Source of the DNA: Curvularia sp. ZM96
Taxonomy: Eukaryota > Ascomycota > Dothideomycetes > Pleosporales > Pleosporaceae
Length of the DNA stretch: 64,000 nt
Direction of reading: 5' to 3'
Assembly (NCBI GenBank): GCA_022457065.1
Contig: JAJGBQ010000001.1
Coordinates: forward strand, 7,564,001-7,628,000
This document shows positions 32,798 through 42,803 of this stretch, piece after piece. Numbering within the stretch: the first letter of the stretch is position 1; every line of letters starts with the position of its first letter. A program made the position numbers and the translations under genes. The notes beneath the pieces are model-generated. The model was not told where the DNA came from. It saw only the letters and a program-made list of their open reading frames with translations, and did not search any database.

Positions 32798-33267
32798 CTA
32801 TAGCGGGCTCGTGTCTGGTTCCTGTGTTTGTCCGGGCGTTTCGATGGCGGGTGGCGCGTCTTGACTCTTCGACTTGAAGGCTGTACGGGTGTTAATACAC
32901 GCTCCGTTCTGTTGTGATAGCAGGATCTGGCTTACGCTGGCGACACATAGGGCACTTTTCCAAGGAGCTTTCTTGCTTCAGCCAGTCGAAGATACAGTGC
33001 TAGGCTGTTAGCAGTGCGCTCGACGGATCAACCGGTCGCAGCTTACCATGTGGAAGGAATGATTGCACTCTCCGAGAACTGCACATGATAAGCTAGCGTC
33101 AAATACCAAGTGTGCCTAGACTTACGGAGCGGGCACTCATCGCCTGGAAACTTGCACTTGGAACAAGTGCTATCGTAGGGGTTGCGACAGATTCCGCAGA
33201 CATCGTCATCGGGCATGTCCCAGTGCCAGGCTGCGACAGCATTCCATTCGCGGATCGTGACCTTCAT
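32798..33267 (-). CDS. apc11: Anaphase-promoting complex subunit 11 (RING-H2)
   Basis: Four exons on the minus strand: 33126-33267, 33047-33078, 32936-32999 and 32798-32880, with introns of 47, 47 and 55 bp, giving 106 aa. The start MKVTIREWNAVAAWHWDMP is characteristic of Apc11. The RING-H2 zinc ligands follow in order: CGICR, CSKCKFPGDECPL, GECNHSFHMHC and CPMCRQ. Apc11 is the catalytic RING subunit of the APC/C ubiquitin ligase that drives mitotic exit. The extra Cys/His pair in the loop between the second and third ligand groups is typical of the Apc11/Rbx1 class. Only about 25 residues follow the RING. Such small exons (32 and 64 nt) are easily missed by simple open-frame searches. Confidence 0.93.
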
Positions 33268-33681
33268 CTTGATCTTTATTGCCGGAAAACGCGTAGTAAT
33301 AGAAGACTGGGACGTGGGCTCAAGAGTTGATCGGCAGCATCAAAACAAGCCGAGGCGGCAGATTTGTTGGCGGTGAGCGACGGAGATTGCGCGTTAATTC
33401 CGCTGGGGTCTGAGCTCAAGCTCAAGCTGTCCGCGGCGTTGGACCGTCTGGCACCTCTATGCACTCTTACCCTACGGTTACGATGCTTAAGAGGGAGTAT
33501 AAAAGCTCAAAGCTTCCATATTAGTTGAGAAGAGAAGCAATCTAGCACACAAATAGAAAAGAGAGTATTGACTAGACTTCAATTTCCTATACCTTCTCCT
33601 CCACCTCCATAGTTCCTTATCTATGCTCTATTCCTCCTTCCTAAATAAATCCCTCTAAAACACTCACTACCAACTGTGGTT
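33268..33681. other. Intergenic between APC11 and small secreted candidate
   Basis: APC11 promoter and the 3' flank of the small secreted protein candidate. No coding region is supported. Confidence 0.55.
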
Positions 33682-33971
33682 CTAAGGACACATTAAAAGG
33701 CAGCGGCCGCGCCGCCAAATCTAGAATACCAATTTGTTAGTTCTATAGCTAAGGATAGGTTAAGGTATTATATCTGCGTAAAAACAAGTTTGGAGTAGAA
33801 CTAATGCAGTAGCAACAAGCTATGAAACAGTGCAAGAGCGCGAGTAGGTTCACTTACACAACAATAAGGGGCAGGTTCTTGGGCGATAGGGTCTGCAGCA
33901 GGAGCAGCGCTAACGTTGGCAGTAAAGGCGAACAACGCCGAGAGGATAGCAAAGGAGATTTTGAAGTTCAT
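33682..33971 (-). CDS. Candidate small cysteine-containing secreted protein
   Basis: Proposed exons on the minus strand: 33858-33971 and 33682-33720, with a 137-bp intron (donor GTAAGT; CTAAC branch about 17 nt before the TCTAG acceptor), giving 50 aa. The first exon gives a strong signal peptide (MNFKISFAILSALFAFTANV, then SAAP) and ends in PYCC. The second exon adds IWRRGRC and a final Cys-Pro, so a mature peptide of about 25 residues would hold four Cys. The signal peptide and donor are strong. The acceptor is a choice between several, and other acceptors give tails without Cys. I recognise no family. Small cysteine-rich secreted peptides of this kind can be effectors, defence peptides or cell-surface factors. 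Confidence 0.4.
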
Positions 33972-35063
33972 AGTATAGTTTTAGTTACTTAGCTCGTGGT
34001 TGGTATAGAGAGCTAATAGTGTGTAGATATTCTAGTGCAGATTGAGTTGGTGGGAGAAGATACGCATTGAATAGCAATGTGAGGAGAATTTATAGCTCTC
34101 TCGCCAGCTCATACTAGGAGGTCTTAGGCCATCGTGGATGATTGACAGGGTGACAGTGAAATCTTACGGCGTAAGGGGGGGACTCGCAGCCTGGATCGGT
34201 CCTATGGGGAACACTATATAGAGTACTCCATACTTGTAGCACAATTTATTGGTATGCTTTCAGCTTGCGACGCTGACATTCATCCTGGTTCATAACTTTT
34301 AATCCGTTTTGCAAAGTTTACTCCGTACTCGGTACAAGCAGCGACGACGGAAGTACTGCCGAATGCAATGATGTTACATAGTACTCTGTAAGCACCGCAG
34401 TTCTGACGGCATTTGAAATTTCCGGACCATGTAGATGAAACGGTACCAGACATACGGAGATGAATTCCCGACAATGCTCCGTAACGGCTGTAAGCACTGC
34501 GTTGTTCGGACCAAACTAAGGAACAATGAAATCCGACCCATTCTTATACCCATTGCCGTCCATCCTAGCTTCACTGTCTTCACGAACTAACCCTTGTATT
34601 TTCTGACGTCCCTGAAGCTGTAGGGTCACGTGAAGGAACGTCCTCACATCCTTAGCGTGTTTACCTGTGCTTGGCGAGAGGCCAATGACGTGATCGCCGC
34701 CCCGCCTTGATCATTACCTTCTGGCGTCGACGCCCGTTGGTCTCTTGCCATGCGACCTGCGTCAAGGAGAGATCCTTCTTTGTTACTTGTAACAATCTCC
34801 TTCTGGCGAAGCTGCGAGAATCACATCTGTTCGAGACGAACACGTGCAATGAGGCAACAAGCACGCCATAGCTTTGCCCTGGTCTTCCGTGGGCCCCCCG
34901 CACTTATCAGTACTTAGCTTACAGCAGCTGCCCTTCTAGGCTCGACGTTAAATATTCATTCAGCAAAGCACCACCTCGCCGTCTACTCCACTTATCCCAC
35001 CTGCATGCTCTTCACCCTCGCCGACTGACTAACCCACCACAACCAAGTACTGCATCCTTCGAA
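33972..35063. other. Intergenic region with degenerate short repeats
   Basis: No coding region is supported. Short sequences resembling TACTCCGTAC and TGTAAGCACYGC recur between 34200 and 34500, suggesting a decayed repeat. C/T-rich sequence before 35064 is the promoter and leader of the sulfurtransferase gene. Confidence 0.5.
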
Positions 35064-36131
35064 ATGTTTGTCCCGCGTTTTCACTGCGCTTTGCGGTCTC
35101 CCTCCGTCACGTCCATCCGTCATCCAATCTCTGTAGTTAACAGGCGCACAATGGTATCGCACAACAAGCTTCGTTCCTACCTGGTTTCTCCAGCAGAGCT
35201 CAATTCAGCTTTGAAGCTCAATGCCAGCAAGCTCTCCCATGAGCCCCGCATCATCCCTCTTTGTGCCTCCTGGTTTCTTCCCAATGATGGCCGGAATGGC
35301 TACGAAACCTTTGTCGCTCAGCACATTCCCCATTCCCAATTCTTTGATCTAGATGCAGTCAAGGATGTGCACTCACCCTACCCACACATGCTTCCCTCAG
35401 CTTCCGATTTCGCCGTCGCAATGAGACATCTGGGTATACGTCGCGAAGACAGCGTAGTCGTGTATGATACCAAGGAGCTCGGAATTTTCTCTGCGCCGCG
35501 TGTCGGCTGGACATTGCAGGTGTTTGGCCATCCAAAGGTTCATGTGCTCAACAACTTTCGAAAGTGGGTCGAGGAGGGATACCCAACAGAAAGCGGGGAG
35601 CCTAAGACGCCTGAGGTAACTGAGTACGAGGTACCGCAGCTTGACGAAAGCAAAGTTGCAGCTTTTGAACAAGTCAAGGAGATCGCCAAGGAGTTGGGCA
35701 AAGAGGGAGCCGACGAGGTACAGATCTTAGACGCGAGGAGTCTGGGCAGGTGGAAGGGTACCGATCCAGAGCCTAGAGAAGGTACACGAAACTCCACAAG
35801 AAGAGCGCATAGCAGCGTACTGACAAGCACAGGTCTTTCCTCCGGACACATTCCCCATTCCATCTCCGTCCCAATCACCGATCTCCTCGATCCCGAAGAC
35901 AAAACGTTCCTCCCTGCCTCTGAGCTCAAAGCTGTGTTCGAATCAAAGGGCATAAAGGCTGATGTACCCATTATAAGCAGCTGCGGTACAGGCGTCACTG
36001 CAGCTATCATCGATGCCGCACTGACTGAAGCCGGGTACCCAACCCAACAGAGGCGCTTATACGATGGCAGTTGGACCGAGTGGGCCCAGCGTGTCAAGCC
36101 TGGCGAGAGACTGATCCATAAAACAGAGTAG
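35064..36131 (+). CDS. 3-mercaptopyruvate/thiosulfate sulfurtransferase (tandem rhodanese)
   Basis: Two exons, 35064-35781 and 35833-36131, 338 aa. The 51-bp intron is a multiple of three and has no stop, so retention would insert 17 residues. Splicing gives EPREGLSSGHIPHS, the normal GHIPGA-like turn of rhodaneses. Two rhodanese domains are visible: an inactive first one (FLPNDGRNGYETF to GWTLQVFGHPKV) and a second with the active-site loop SCGTGVTA, where Cys takes the sulfur. CGTGVTA is the form seen in mercaptopyruvate sulfurtransferases (Tum1 type), which feed sulfur to tRNA thiolation. The first 29 residues are basic and lack acids, like a mitochondrial presequence. A second ATG at 35151 (MVSHNK) would give a cytosolic form, so dual targeting is likely. 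Confidence 0.9.
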   Translation: MFVPRFHCALRSPSVTSIRHPISVVNRRTMVSHNKLRSYLVSPAELNSALKLNASKLSHEPRIIPLCASWFLPNDGRNGYETFVAQHIPHSQFFDLDAVKDVHSPYPHMLPSASDFAVAMRHLGIRREDSVVVYDTKELGIFSAPRVGWTLQVFGHPKVHVLNNFRKWVEEGYPTESGEPKTPEVTEYEVPQLDESKVAAFEQVKEIAKELGKEGADEVQILDARSLGRWKGTDPEPREGTRNSTRRAHSSVLTSTGLSSGHIPHSISVPITDLLDPEDKTFLPASELKAVFESKGIKADVPIISSCGTGVTAAIIDAALTEAGYPTQQRRLYDGSWTEWAQRVKPGERLIHKTE

Positions 36132-36565
36132 ACAAATAAACGGACTGTAGGAAATTGATGCGATACGCAATCGGTTCGCTGGACAAACAATTTGATACCC
36201 GGTTTCACTTTGGTGTGAATAGTTTTGCTTAGTTAATGTATATGGTTCAAACACTCAACGTTACTCGTACCAGCGCTCAATGAAATAAAGAATAACCTTT
36301 TTTTGTTCCTACAAATGAGATCCTATAGTTCTGAGTTTTGCGTTCAATGTAAAGTACATGCATGGAAATTTAATCTACTTTTTGATCAGCAAAGCTGACG
36401 TGACACCGCATCAGTGTGTGCAAACACAAACAAAAAGACCAGGCGTGATACCTACCCAACGATTGACAGCTGCAATACAGCATAGTCAAAAAGACAAAAA
36501 AAAATCAAAACTTTTCTAATTCAAGCCTTCTCTAGGCATGACGAGGGCTGTTGCGAATGCACCAT
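36132..36565. other. Convergent intergenic region
   Basis: A shared 3' region of the sulfurtransferase and the PIF1-like helicase, AT-richer with several A/T runs. Nothing else is seen. Confidence 0.6.
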
Positions 36566-39302
36566 TTACGACGACTGCTGCGACTCCGTCACTTGCGAAG
36601 ACTGCAGCAATTCCGTCACCTGGGACGAGGGCAGAGCCGACGAAGACGACTTTTTGCAATTAAGATACGTCTCGAAGAATTCCTTGACTTGCTTATTCGC
36701 GCCACCCAGATCTTTCCGCGGAAGACCGACAACCTTGAGGCCACGGAGAGAGCGTGCTCGGCTGACTACTCGATCATAAATGTTAGTTGATCCAACCTGT
36801 TCTCTTGTTTGCCAAAGCGTGAGACGCGACTTACGAGCAACGTATATCTGACTTGCTTCGAAGGCGTCACGTAGATCGACAATGACGCGGTCAAGTGTCA
36901 TGCCCTGGTTGGGATAAGCTGGTTAGCATTGACAATATTGGGCTTGGAAAGAAAAGAGACGGACCTGTGATTTATGTACGGTAATAGCATAGCCGGCTAC
37001 TAGAGGTATTTGTGTCCTGGAAAGAAGACTAGGCTCTTTTTTGGGCTGGCCTTGCCTCCTCTTCTCTTCGTTGCCGAGCTCGCTATAGGAACAATCAGCG
37101 TAAATAGTTCTCAGACTGCCGTTATCGAATTTAACGACAGGCCACCCCTCGCATTTGAGATTGCTAGCGTATTCTCTGATTTGGTACTGGGCGTATCCGG
37201 CGTGAGGGCCTTTAAGACACGCGTTTATTTCGTCTTTAATGTTTGGTTTGCCGCGGGCTGCGCGAGGGAGTTTCGCGGGATCGTATGGCTCGAAAGCGAC
37301 GATGATGCCTTGAGTTCCATTCACGAGACCTGATTCAGGCGACAGATTGGACTGCAGCACTACGCGCATGTCTTCTTTTAACTCTAAACACGCCTCATAT
37401 CGATGTTCTTTCTGCGATGCAGTTAGTGAGATCTTGATAGAAGAAACCAAGACTCATACTAATTGAAGTAAAGTGTTGCTACCATCGTTTGCTCGGCATG
37501 CATATTTCAGTAGTGAGTTATCACCTCGATGGTGTTCTTTCCATTCGAAAGTGTCCAAACAATGATATATGCGGGATTCGGATGGAAGCCTACGAATGTT
37601 CTCAAGGTTGACACGATCCACGTCTCGGCGCAATGAATATATTTTGATTGCATTCTCCGTCTCTGACGTGTGGTTGAGGAGAACCATCGCGTGATGTCTG
37701 GTAATAACACTGTCTGTGGGCTGTTAGTACCTGGAAGCAAACCCAGAGTCATTTGGCAAGCTACAAGTAGTTTGAATATGCACATGACGACGCGAAAAAA
37801 TGGCAAGCTCACCTTCGCGGATCTTATTGAGGATGGCCTTAAACTTCGGGTCCTCCTGTCTAAAAATCTTGGTCAGGTTGACATGCGTAAAATTGCATTC
37901 CTGATGTTGTTAGCGTTGCTTGTCTGTAGCTATCGTCGAACGAAGCTATCATACCTGCCATGCTTGACTCCGAAAAGCCCATTTGTCCGTATCTGGCCAC
38001 ATATCGTAGCGACAGCTTTTGTTCTCACATCTGTGTTGGAGTTGTTGGTCCTTTTCTTCGTGGATAAGCTCCCATCCGCATCCTATGCAGTTGGCAAATG
38101 GCTTCACCGGGGAAAGCTGGCAGAACTACGCATCTCATCAGCGGTTTACCGGCGAATTACACCAAGTAACTCACATCTCCAGTAACAATGACCTGTACAC
38201 CCCCGAATGGACCTGTCCTCCTCGCCCCTAAACTTGCCTTCATGGTTTGATTCAGTCGCTCGAACTGAAGGTTCTCAACCATGCTGATTTCGTCAATGAC
38301 AAGGACATCAGTAGCTTCAAACCTCTTCCAGATCTCCTTTTTATGAGCGTTTGCTTTCAATTCATCGAGGGGCAGCTTCATACTCTCAGGTGTCCACCCT
38401 GCAAAGGCCCATGTTGTTTGTCCACCAACATTCAATGCCGCAAGGTTCGTTGGCGCGACAATTCTCACCCGCTTTCCCTTTGCCTCCAGCTTCCTAACAA
38501 AGGCCTTGAGGATAGTGGACTTGCCGCATCCAGCAGACCCAGTGTAAAAAACGTTTTTGTTCTCCTCAACAATGAGATCCACTACGTGTTTCTGTTCAGC
38601 GCTCAGGTCAGGTTCGGGTTCAGGTTCGAACTCAGGCACAAAGTCATTGACTGAAATGGGTGGTGACTGAAAGTCTGCCCCAGGCTGCTGTTGGTCTGAA
38701 ATAAATTGTTTGGGTGTGCCCTCCGCAGACTGAAGGTTGGTCTCCAAGGATGGTAACGGCGTCGCATAGGGGAGTCTATGTGTATCAAGGACAGGGGATG
38801 ATGATAACAGTATCTGATGATGATCTGCCACACACTTATGCTGTGTTGGTTGAGCCTTGGATAATCCTATAGTCGTATCATCTGAACACAATGACACTCT
38901 CTTGACATGTTCTCGGTTTGCGTTCATGAATGCCCAGGCGTCTTCCTGCCTTTTGAACTTCTTCTGGCGACCTCCAGAATAGCGGGAAACTTGATCCTGA
39001 GCCGAACACCAATTTTGGTAGAGACCTGGAACTCTCCCACGAGCTACTGCGTAATACACAGGCCACTTGATAGCGGGATCCGGTTCACTAATATAGCCAC
39101 TGGATGGAGTAATGCGAGATCTTTTTCCTGATTTCTGCTCGGGACCGGATCCAATCTCGATTGGGTTATGTTGGGTTCCGTATCGTGTTGCGTTGTAACA
39201 TTGTCCACTATTTGATGTTTTTTTCAGCGGCGTGAAGTGTTCTTGCGCTTTTCCTTGTCTTGGTTGCTTTCTAGATTCACGGTACTGCTCCTCTTCCAAC
39301 AT
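36566..39302 (-). CDS. PIF1-like DNA helicase with N-terminal RNase H1-type (viroplasmin) domain
   Basis: Seven exons on the minus strand: 38175-39302, 37955-38125, 37813-37900, 37460-37713, 36965-37411, 36835-36904 and 36566-36765, with introns of 48-99 bp, giving 785 aa. Residues of about 83-131 (VYYAVARGRVPGLYQNW to AWAFMNANRE) match the small domain that RNase H1 uses to grip RNA/DNA hybrids. The helicase part has Walker A GSAGCGKST (about 255-263), APTNLAALNVGG, VIDEISMV, TGDFCQLSPV, KIFRQED, NGTQGI, AGYAITVHKSQGMTLD and VALSRARSL. A four-Cys segment (CIGCGW...CENKSC) is inserted after GDFCQL. PIF1 enzymes unwind 5'-3', resolving G-quadruplexes and R-loops. The start is the first ATG of the open frame; an upstream exon (for example near 39395-39535) cannot be excluded. 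Confidence 0.88.
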
Positions 39303-40290
39303 TCTCTTTCTCAACCCTTGCCGTGATGTGTTGTTGGATTCTGGTGTAGCTATGGGGGTCCTGTTGCTAATGTTGTCATACCTTGACGATTGTCATTGAT
39401 TGGAATATGTGTTGGTATCATACACAGAAGGGTTCGAGTATGCAGGTATGTGGTCCGTGTACGATGGCGCCCAGTACACCGTGTCGAAGTCAAGCGTTGT
39501 ATTAGGCGTAGTTCCACTGCCCACGTAGCCGTCCATATAGTCCCAGTACAAATCCTAATCGGGACTAGTGGGGGAGTTAAATGCAGATATATTTTGTGTA
39601 GCTTGTAGCGTAATATATATTATGATAGCTGTAGGTACTGTAGCCGTTATGATACAACCCGCGCGTGTTGTGGCAAAAATAGTACGCGTCGTGCTGACAC
39701 CAGGCGAGCTCAAGAATCGAGGGCCTGCTTAGCGACGCGGAGAAATGATAAGATTCCGTGGCAGCAAAAGATCATTGTAGCTGCAAAGATGTGAACTAAG
39801 GGGATGCAACATGTTAAAGGGGCTGAACTGTGCAACTGAAATGGGCAACAGATTGCAACGATGAACACGAACCGGGATGGCACGGCCACATCACTTTCCG
39901 CCTTGGCGGGGCTAAACTCTCACACCTTTTACATCACTTCGAAGGGGATCTCCCTTTGTCTGTCTTCACGACACCCGCACTTTTTGGAGCTACTGGGAAT
40001 AAGAGCCACTGCAAACTCGAGGGCTTAAACGTGACCTACACGTGATCTACTAGAAAAGACAGAGTATAGCGTACTTGTTCGGGATTACTTGGAGCAGCCT
40101 CAATACATCAGGACGAGGCGGACGCTAAAACGTCGTCAATTCGATAAACGGATTGATGGGTAGGGAGTTTGATTCCAGGTATCACTTTGCTCGTTTGCAT
40201 ATTGGCCTGACAATCCTTGCGGTATCGATTTTCAAGGGCCATGATCATGCATTTTTCTTGTTCTATGCCCACGTGTTCACACCTCAAGAC
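39303..40290. other. Intergenic, promoter of PIF1-like gene
   Basis: A 47-codon open frame on the minus strand at about 39395-39535 begins MDGYVGSGTT and could be an upstream exon of the helicase gene, but no in-frame splice with good signals was found. Nothing else is supported. Confidence 0.45.
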
Positions 40291-42270
40291 TCAAGACAGA
40301 CTGGGTGCTGCTTTCCGCCTTTGTTTGCTTTTTCTTGTATGTTTGGACTTTGCTTTCTTCGTGCTCAGCCACCTTGACTTCAACGTGATAGGTTGTATAA
40401 AGCCGTCGGTGTGCACGCCCCCAGCCATCCTCGCTTCATTCTCAGAGTCATTGGTCCTGGGATCGTATCCATGGACGCTTGTGCAGTGCTTGATAACACG
40501 TGATGCTGACGCAAAGATTCTATCGTAGTCTTCACAATCCGGATGCGGACAACTTAAAGTGCCAGATTGGAAGAGCGGACGCTTGGGGGTGGGAGACTCA
40601 GTGGCCGACAGAATGCTTGGGGCCTGTATGGTAGATGGCGTGTACCATACTGGCTTGGGGATGGGTTTCGATGCCATTGACTCAGGGAGTGGTACAAACG
40701 ACATGCTTTCGCCGAAAAGAGTCGCACAGCGTTGAGCTGTGCGCGCAAGAGCACCAGGATCCCATCCTTGTACGGCTGCCAGTCCGAGTACTTCACTCCA
40801 GTCCAAAGAGGCTTCTCTCAAGTTTCCACCTTGAGTCGTCGAATAGTCACTGCTGGTGTCACTGAGATTCGATCTGCGGCGTTTCCGACGATGAGGCGTT
40901 TCAGTAACTGATTCCCAATTAGAGCTGTCACCATGGGTAGCGTCACTGTCCATTGCATCCGCATCATCATCTTTTGTACCCTGCTTTAGCGCTTGAGTAG
41001 CTTCCACTGAGCTTGCACGTGAGGAGGGGCGGATGCTGCTACTGCGACTCATGGCTTTTTCTGATGGAGCTTTTGATGAAGCCCTCGATGAAGCTCTTGA
41101 AGTAGCTCTTGATGCAGCTCTCGATGTCGACCTTGAAGCAAAACCATTCGACTCCGGTCCTGACGTAAAATCATTCATCGAAGAGTCGCCTGAGTTTACA
41201 ACTTTACGCTGATTGCGCCGCGTTCGATAGATGGCTAATGCAAGCTCGTCTAGTTTAGTCATCATGGACTGGATAGATGGTTGGAGAAGCTGTCGTGCCC
41301 TCGCATCGTCAGCTAGAATAACTGGCTTTGAGAACACATCAGGCTGTGCCTTCCTGCCCCGTCGTTTCCGAGATGCACTATTTTGTTCCTCATTGGTTCC
41401 GCTTCCTGTGGCCTTTTCATCTGCGTCACTATAACCTTTGGTTCTGGAGGTGGTATGCAACGTAGAGCGCGATGGTGTTGATTTGACAGACTTGGATCGC
41501 GACTGGCCTCGTGAATTTCTAGAATCACTTTCAGCATCAGACACGGACGAAGACGCATCGCGCATGTTCCACCTGTCTTTTGCTATCCGCAGGAAAGCCG
41601 CTAGAAGTTCCTCCCTCAGTTCTTCACTTGCTTCCTGCTTGGTGCCATTTCCGAGAGTCCAATCATCGTCTTGGTCACTTTCCAGCTCATCGTCAAGGCT
41701 TTCGCTGCCATTTGGAAGCTCTGCCGGAGGTAGCGGCCAAGCCGTCCACTCGTTTGGCGGCACTATTTCCTCTTGCACTATACCAGCTGCATCTGTGTAT
41801 TTCAAGTCTTTCTTGGGCTTCAGCCAGGCATCTCTACTATGCCAATTCCTGAATTGCGCGAGTTCGTGCGCAGGTCGTTGCAGCCGTCGCTTCATTGCAT
41901 GTGTGTTATACAGGTGTGCAGATAAATCTGAGTTCTGTATCTGGTCGAGCGACTCTACGATCTGCCGGTCGGCCTCTGTGTAGGTCCGCCATGTTGTTGG
42001 TTCTCCTCCGAATCGGTTTGGCCGCGCAGGCTCCTCCTCATCTTCTTCATCCTCTTCCTCTTCAGGCTCGTCTTCTTCTGATTCTGTGTCGGTTTCCAGG
42101 TCGGCATTTACGTCTAGCTGTACTGGGACGTCGACCTTTTGTGCCTCTTGCGCGTTGTGCGGATCTGGGATTTCGACAACCGACGGCGACGAGCGAGTAG
42201 ACGAAGATTCGGACGTGTCAGACTCATGTGAAGAGCGTGACGGCAGCGCACTCCCACCAAATAACGACAT
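40291..42270 (-). CDS. RNA polymerase I upstream activation factor Rrn9-like
   Basis: Single exon, 659 aa. The N-terminus is Ser/Glu-rich with a long acidic run (about 58-80). The Rrn9 domain follows at about 105-190: NSDLSAHLYNTHAMKRRLQ and later PPNEWTAWPLPP, which are the signature segments of the family. In yeast Rrn9 is a subunit of UAF, which recruits RNA polymerase I to the rDNA promoter. The central part is disordered, with an Arg/Ser array built of SRA(T/S) units (about 379-400). Near the C-terminus is a C2H2-like sequence (CPHPDCEDYDRIFASAS, then HCTSVH). The protein is considerably longer than yeast Rrn9, as is common for filamentous fungi. Confidence 0.85.
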   Translation of the reverse strand: MSLFGGSALPSRSSHESDTSESSSTRSSPSVVEIPDPHNAQEAQKVDVPVQLDVNADLETDTESEEDEPEEEEDEEDEEEPARPNRFGGEPTTWRTYTEADRQIVESLDQIQNSDLSAHLYNTHAMKRRLQRPAHELAQFRNWHSRDAWLKPKKDLKYTDAAGIVQEEIVPPNEWTAWPLPPAELPNGSESLDDELESDQDDDWTLGNGTKQEASEELREELLAAFLRIAKDRWNMRDASSSVSDAESDSRNSRGQSRSKSVKSTPSRSTLHTTSRTKGYSDADEKATGSGTNEEQNSASRKRRGRKAQPDVFSKPVILADDARARQLLQPSIQSMMTKLDELALAIYRTRRNQRKVVNSGDSSMNDFTSGPESNGFASRSTSRAASRATSRASSRASSKAPSEKAMSRSSSIRPSSRASSVEATQALKQGTKDDDADAMDSDATHGDSSNWESVTETPHRRKRRRSNLSDTSSDYSTTQGGNLREASLDWSEVLGLAAVQGWDPGALARTAQRCATLFGESMSFVPLPESMASKPIPKPVWYTPSTIQAPSILSATESPTPKRPLFQSGTLSCPHPDCEDYDRIFASASRVIKHCTSVHGYDPRTNDSENEARMAGGVHTDGFIQPITLKSRWLSTKKAKSKHTRKSKQRRKAAPSLS

Positions 42271-42803
42271 CGTCGTTGCGGTAAATATCGAAGCCAGCTG
42301 GTGGCTGTGTTGGTATCAGCATTAGATTGTGGTGGTTCATCGCTAGTGGGGTGTCAAAGTCGCGGTCAGTCTTTTTCGGCGGGGATTCTCGAGATTCACG
42401 CGAAGTCACGTTCGCGCCACCACATGGCCCCGGCGGCCCTACAATCCATACCTGACCACATTTTACCCAAGATAGTTAATTAGTCACTCTTTCTCTCTTA
42501 CGTACATATGTGGTTTTCTTCACGCGATGCCGCTAAATACTAGTATAACAATAGTCTACCTAATTAGGTTATGGCTTTTCACTCGTTGTATCCTGATTTG
42601 AGTCGACTTGGAGAGTCTAGAGCAGCATGACCAATCATGCGACGCTTATTATTGGGCTCGTTGACAGAGTTGTGTATAGGTGTTTGGTTTCTCGTTGTGA
42701 TGACTGGTTCGCACGAGCCACTCAACCATGGATGCTCTTCAGTCACATTCTACATAATACTACACAGATGCTCAAACGGCATGTAACTCTAACACCTCAT
42801 AAG
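42271..42803. other. Divergent promoter region
   Basis: It lies between the Rrn9-like gene (minus) and the metallophosphoesterase (plus). An in-frame upstream ATG at 42627 would add 59 residues of no family character to the latter. Confidence 0.55.
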
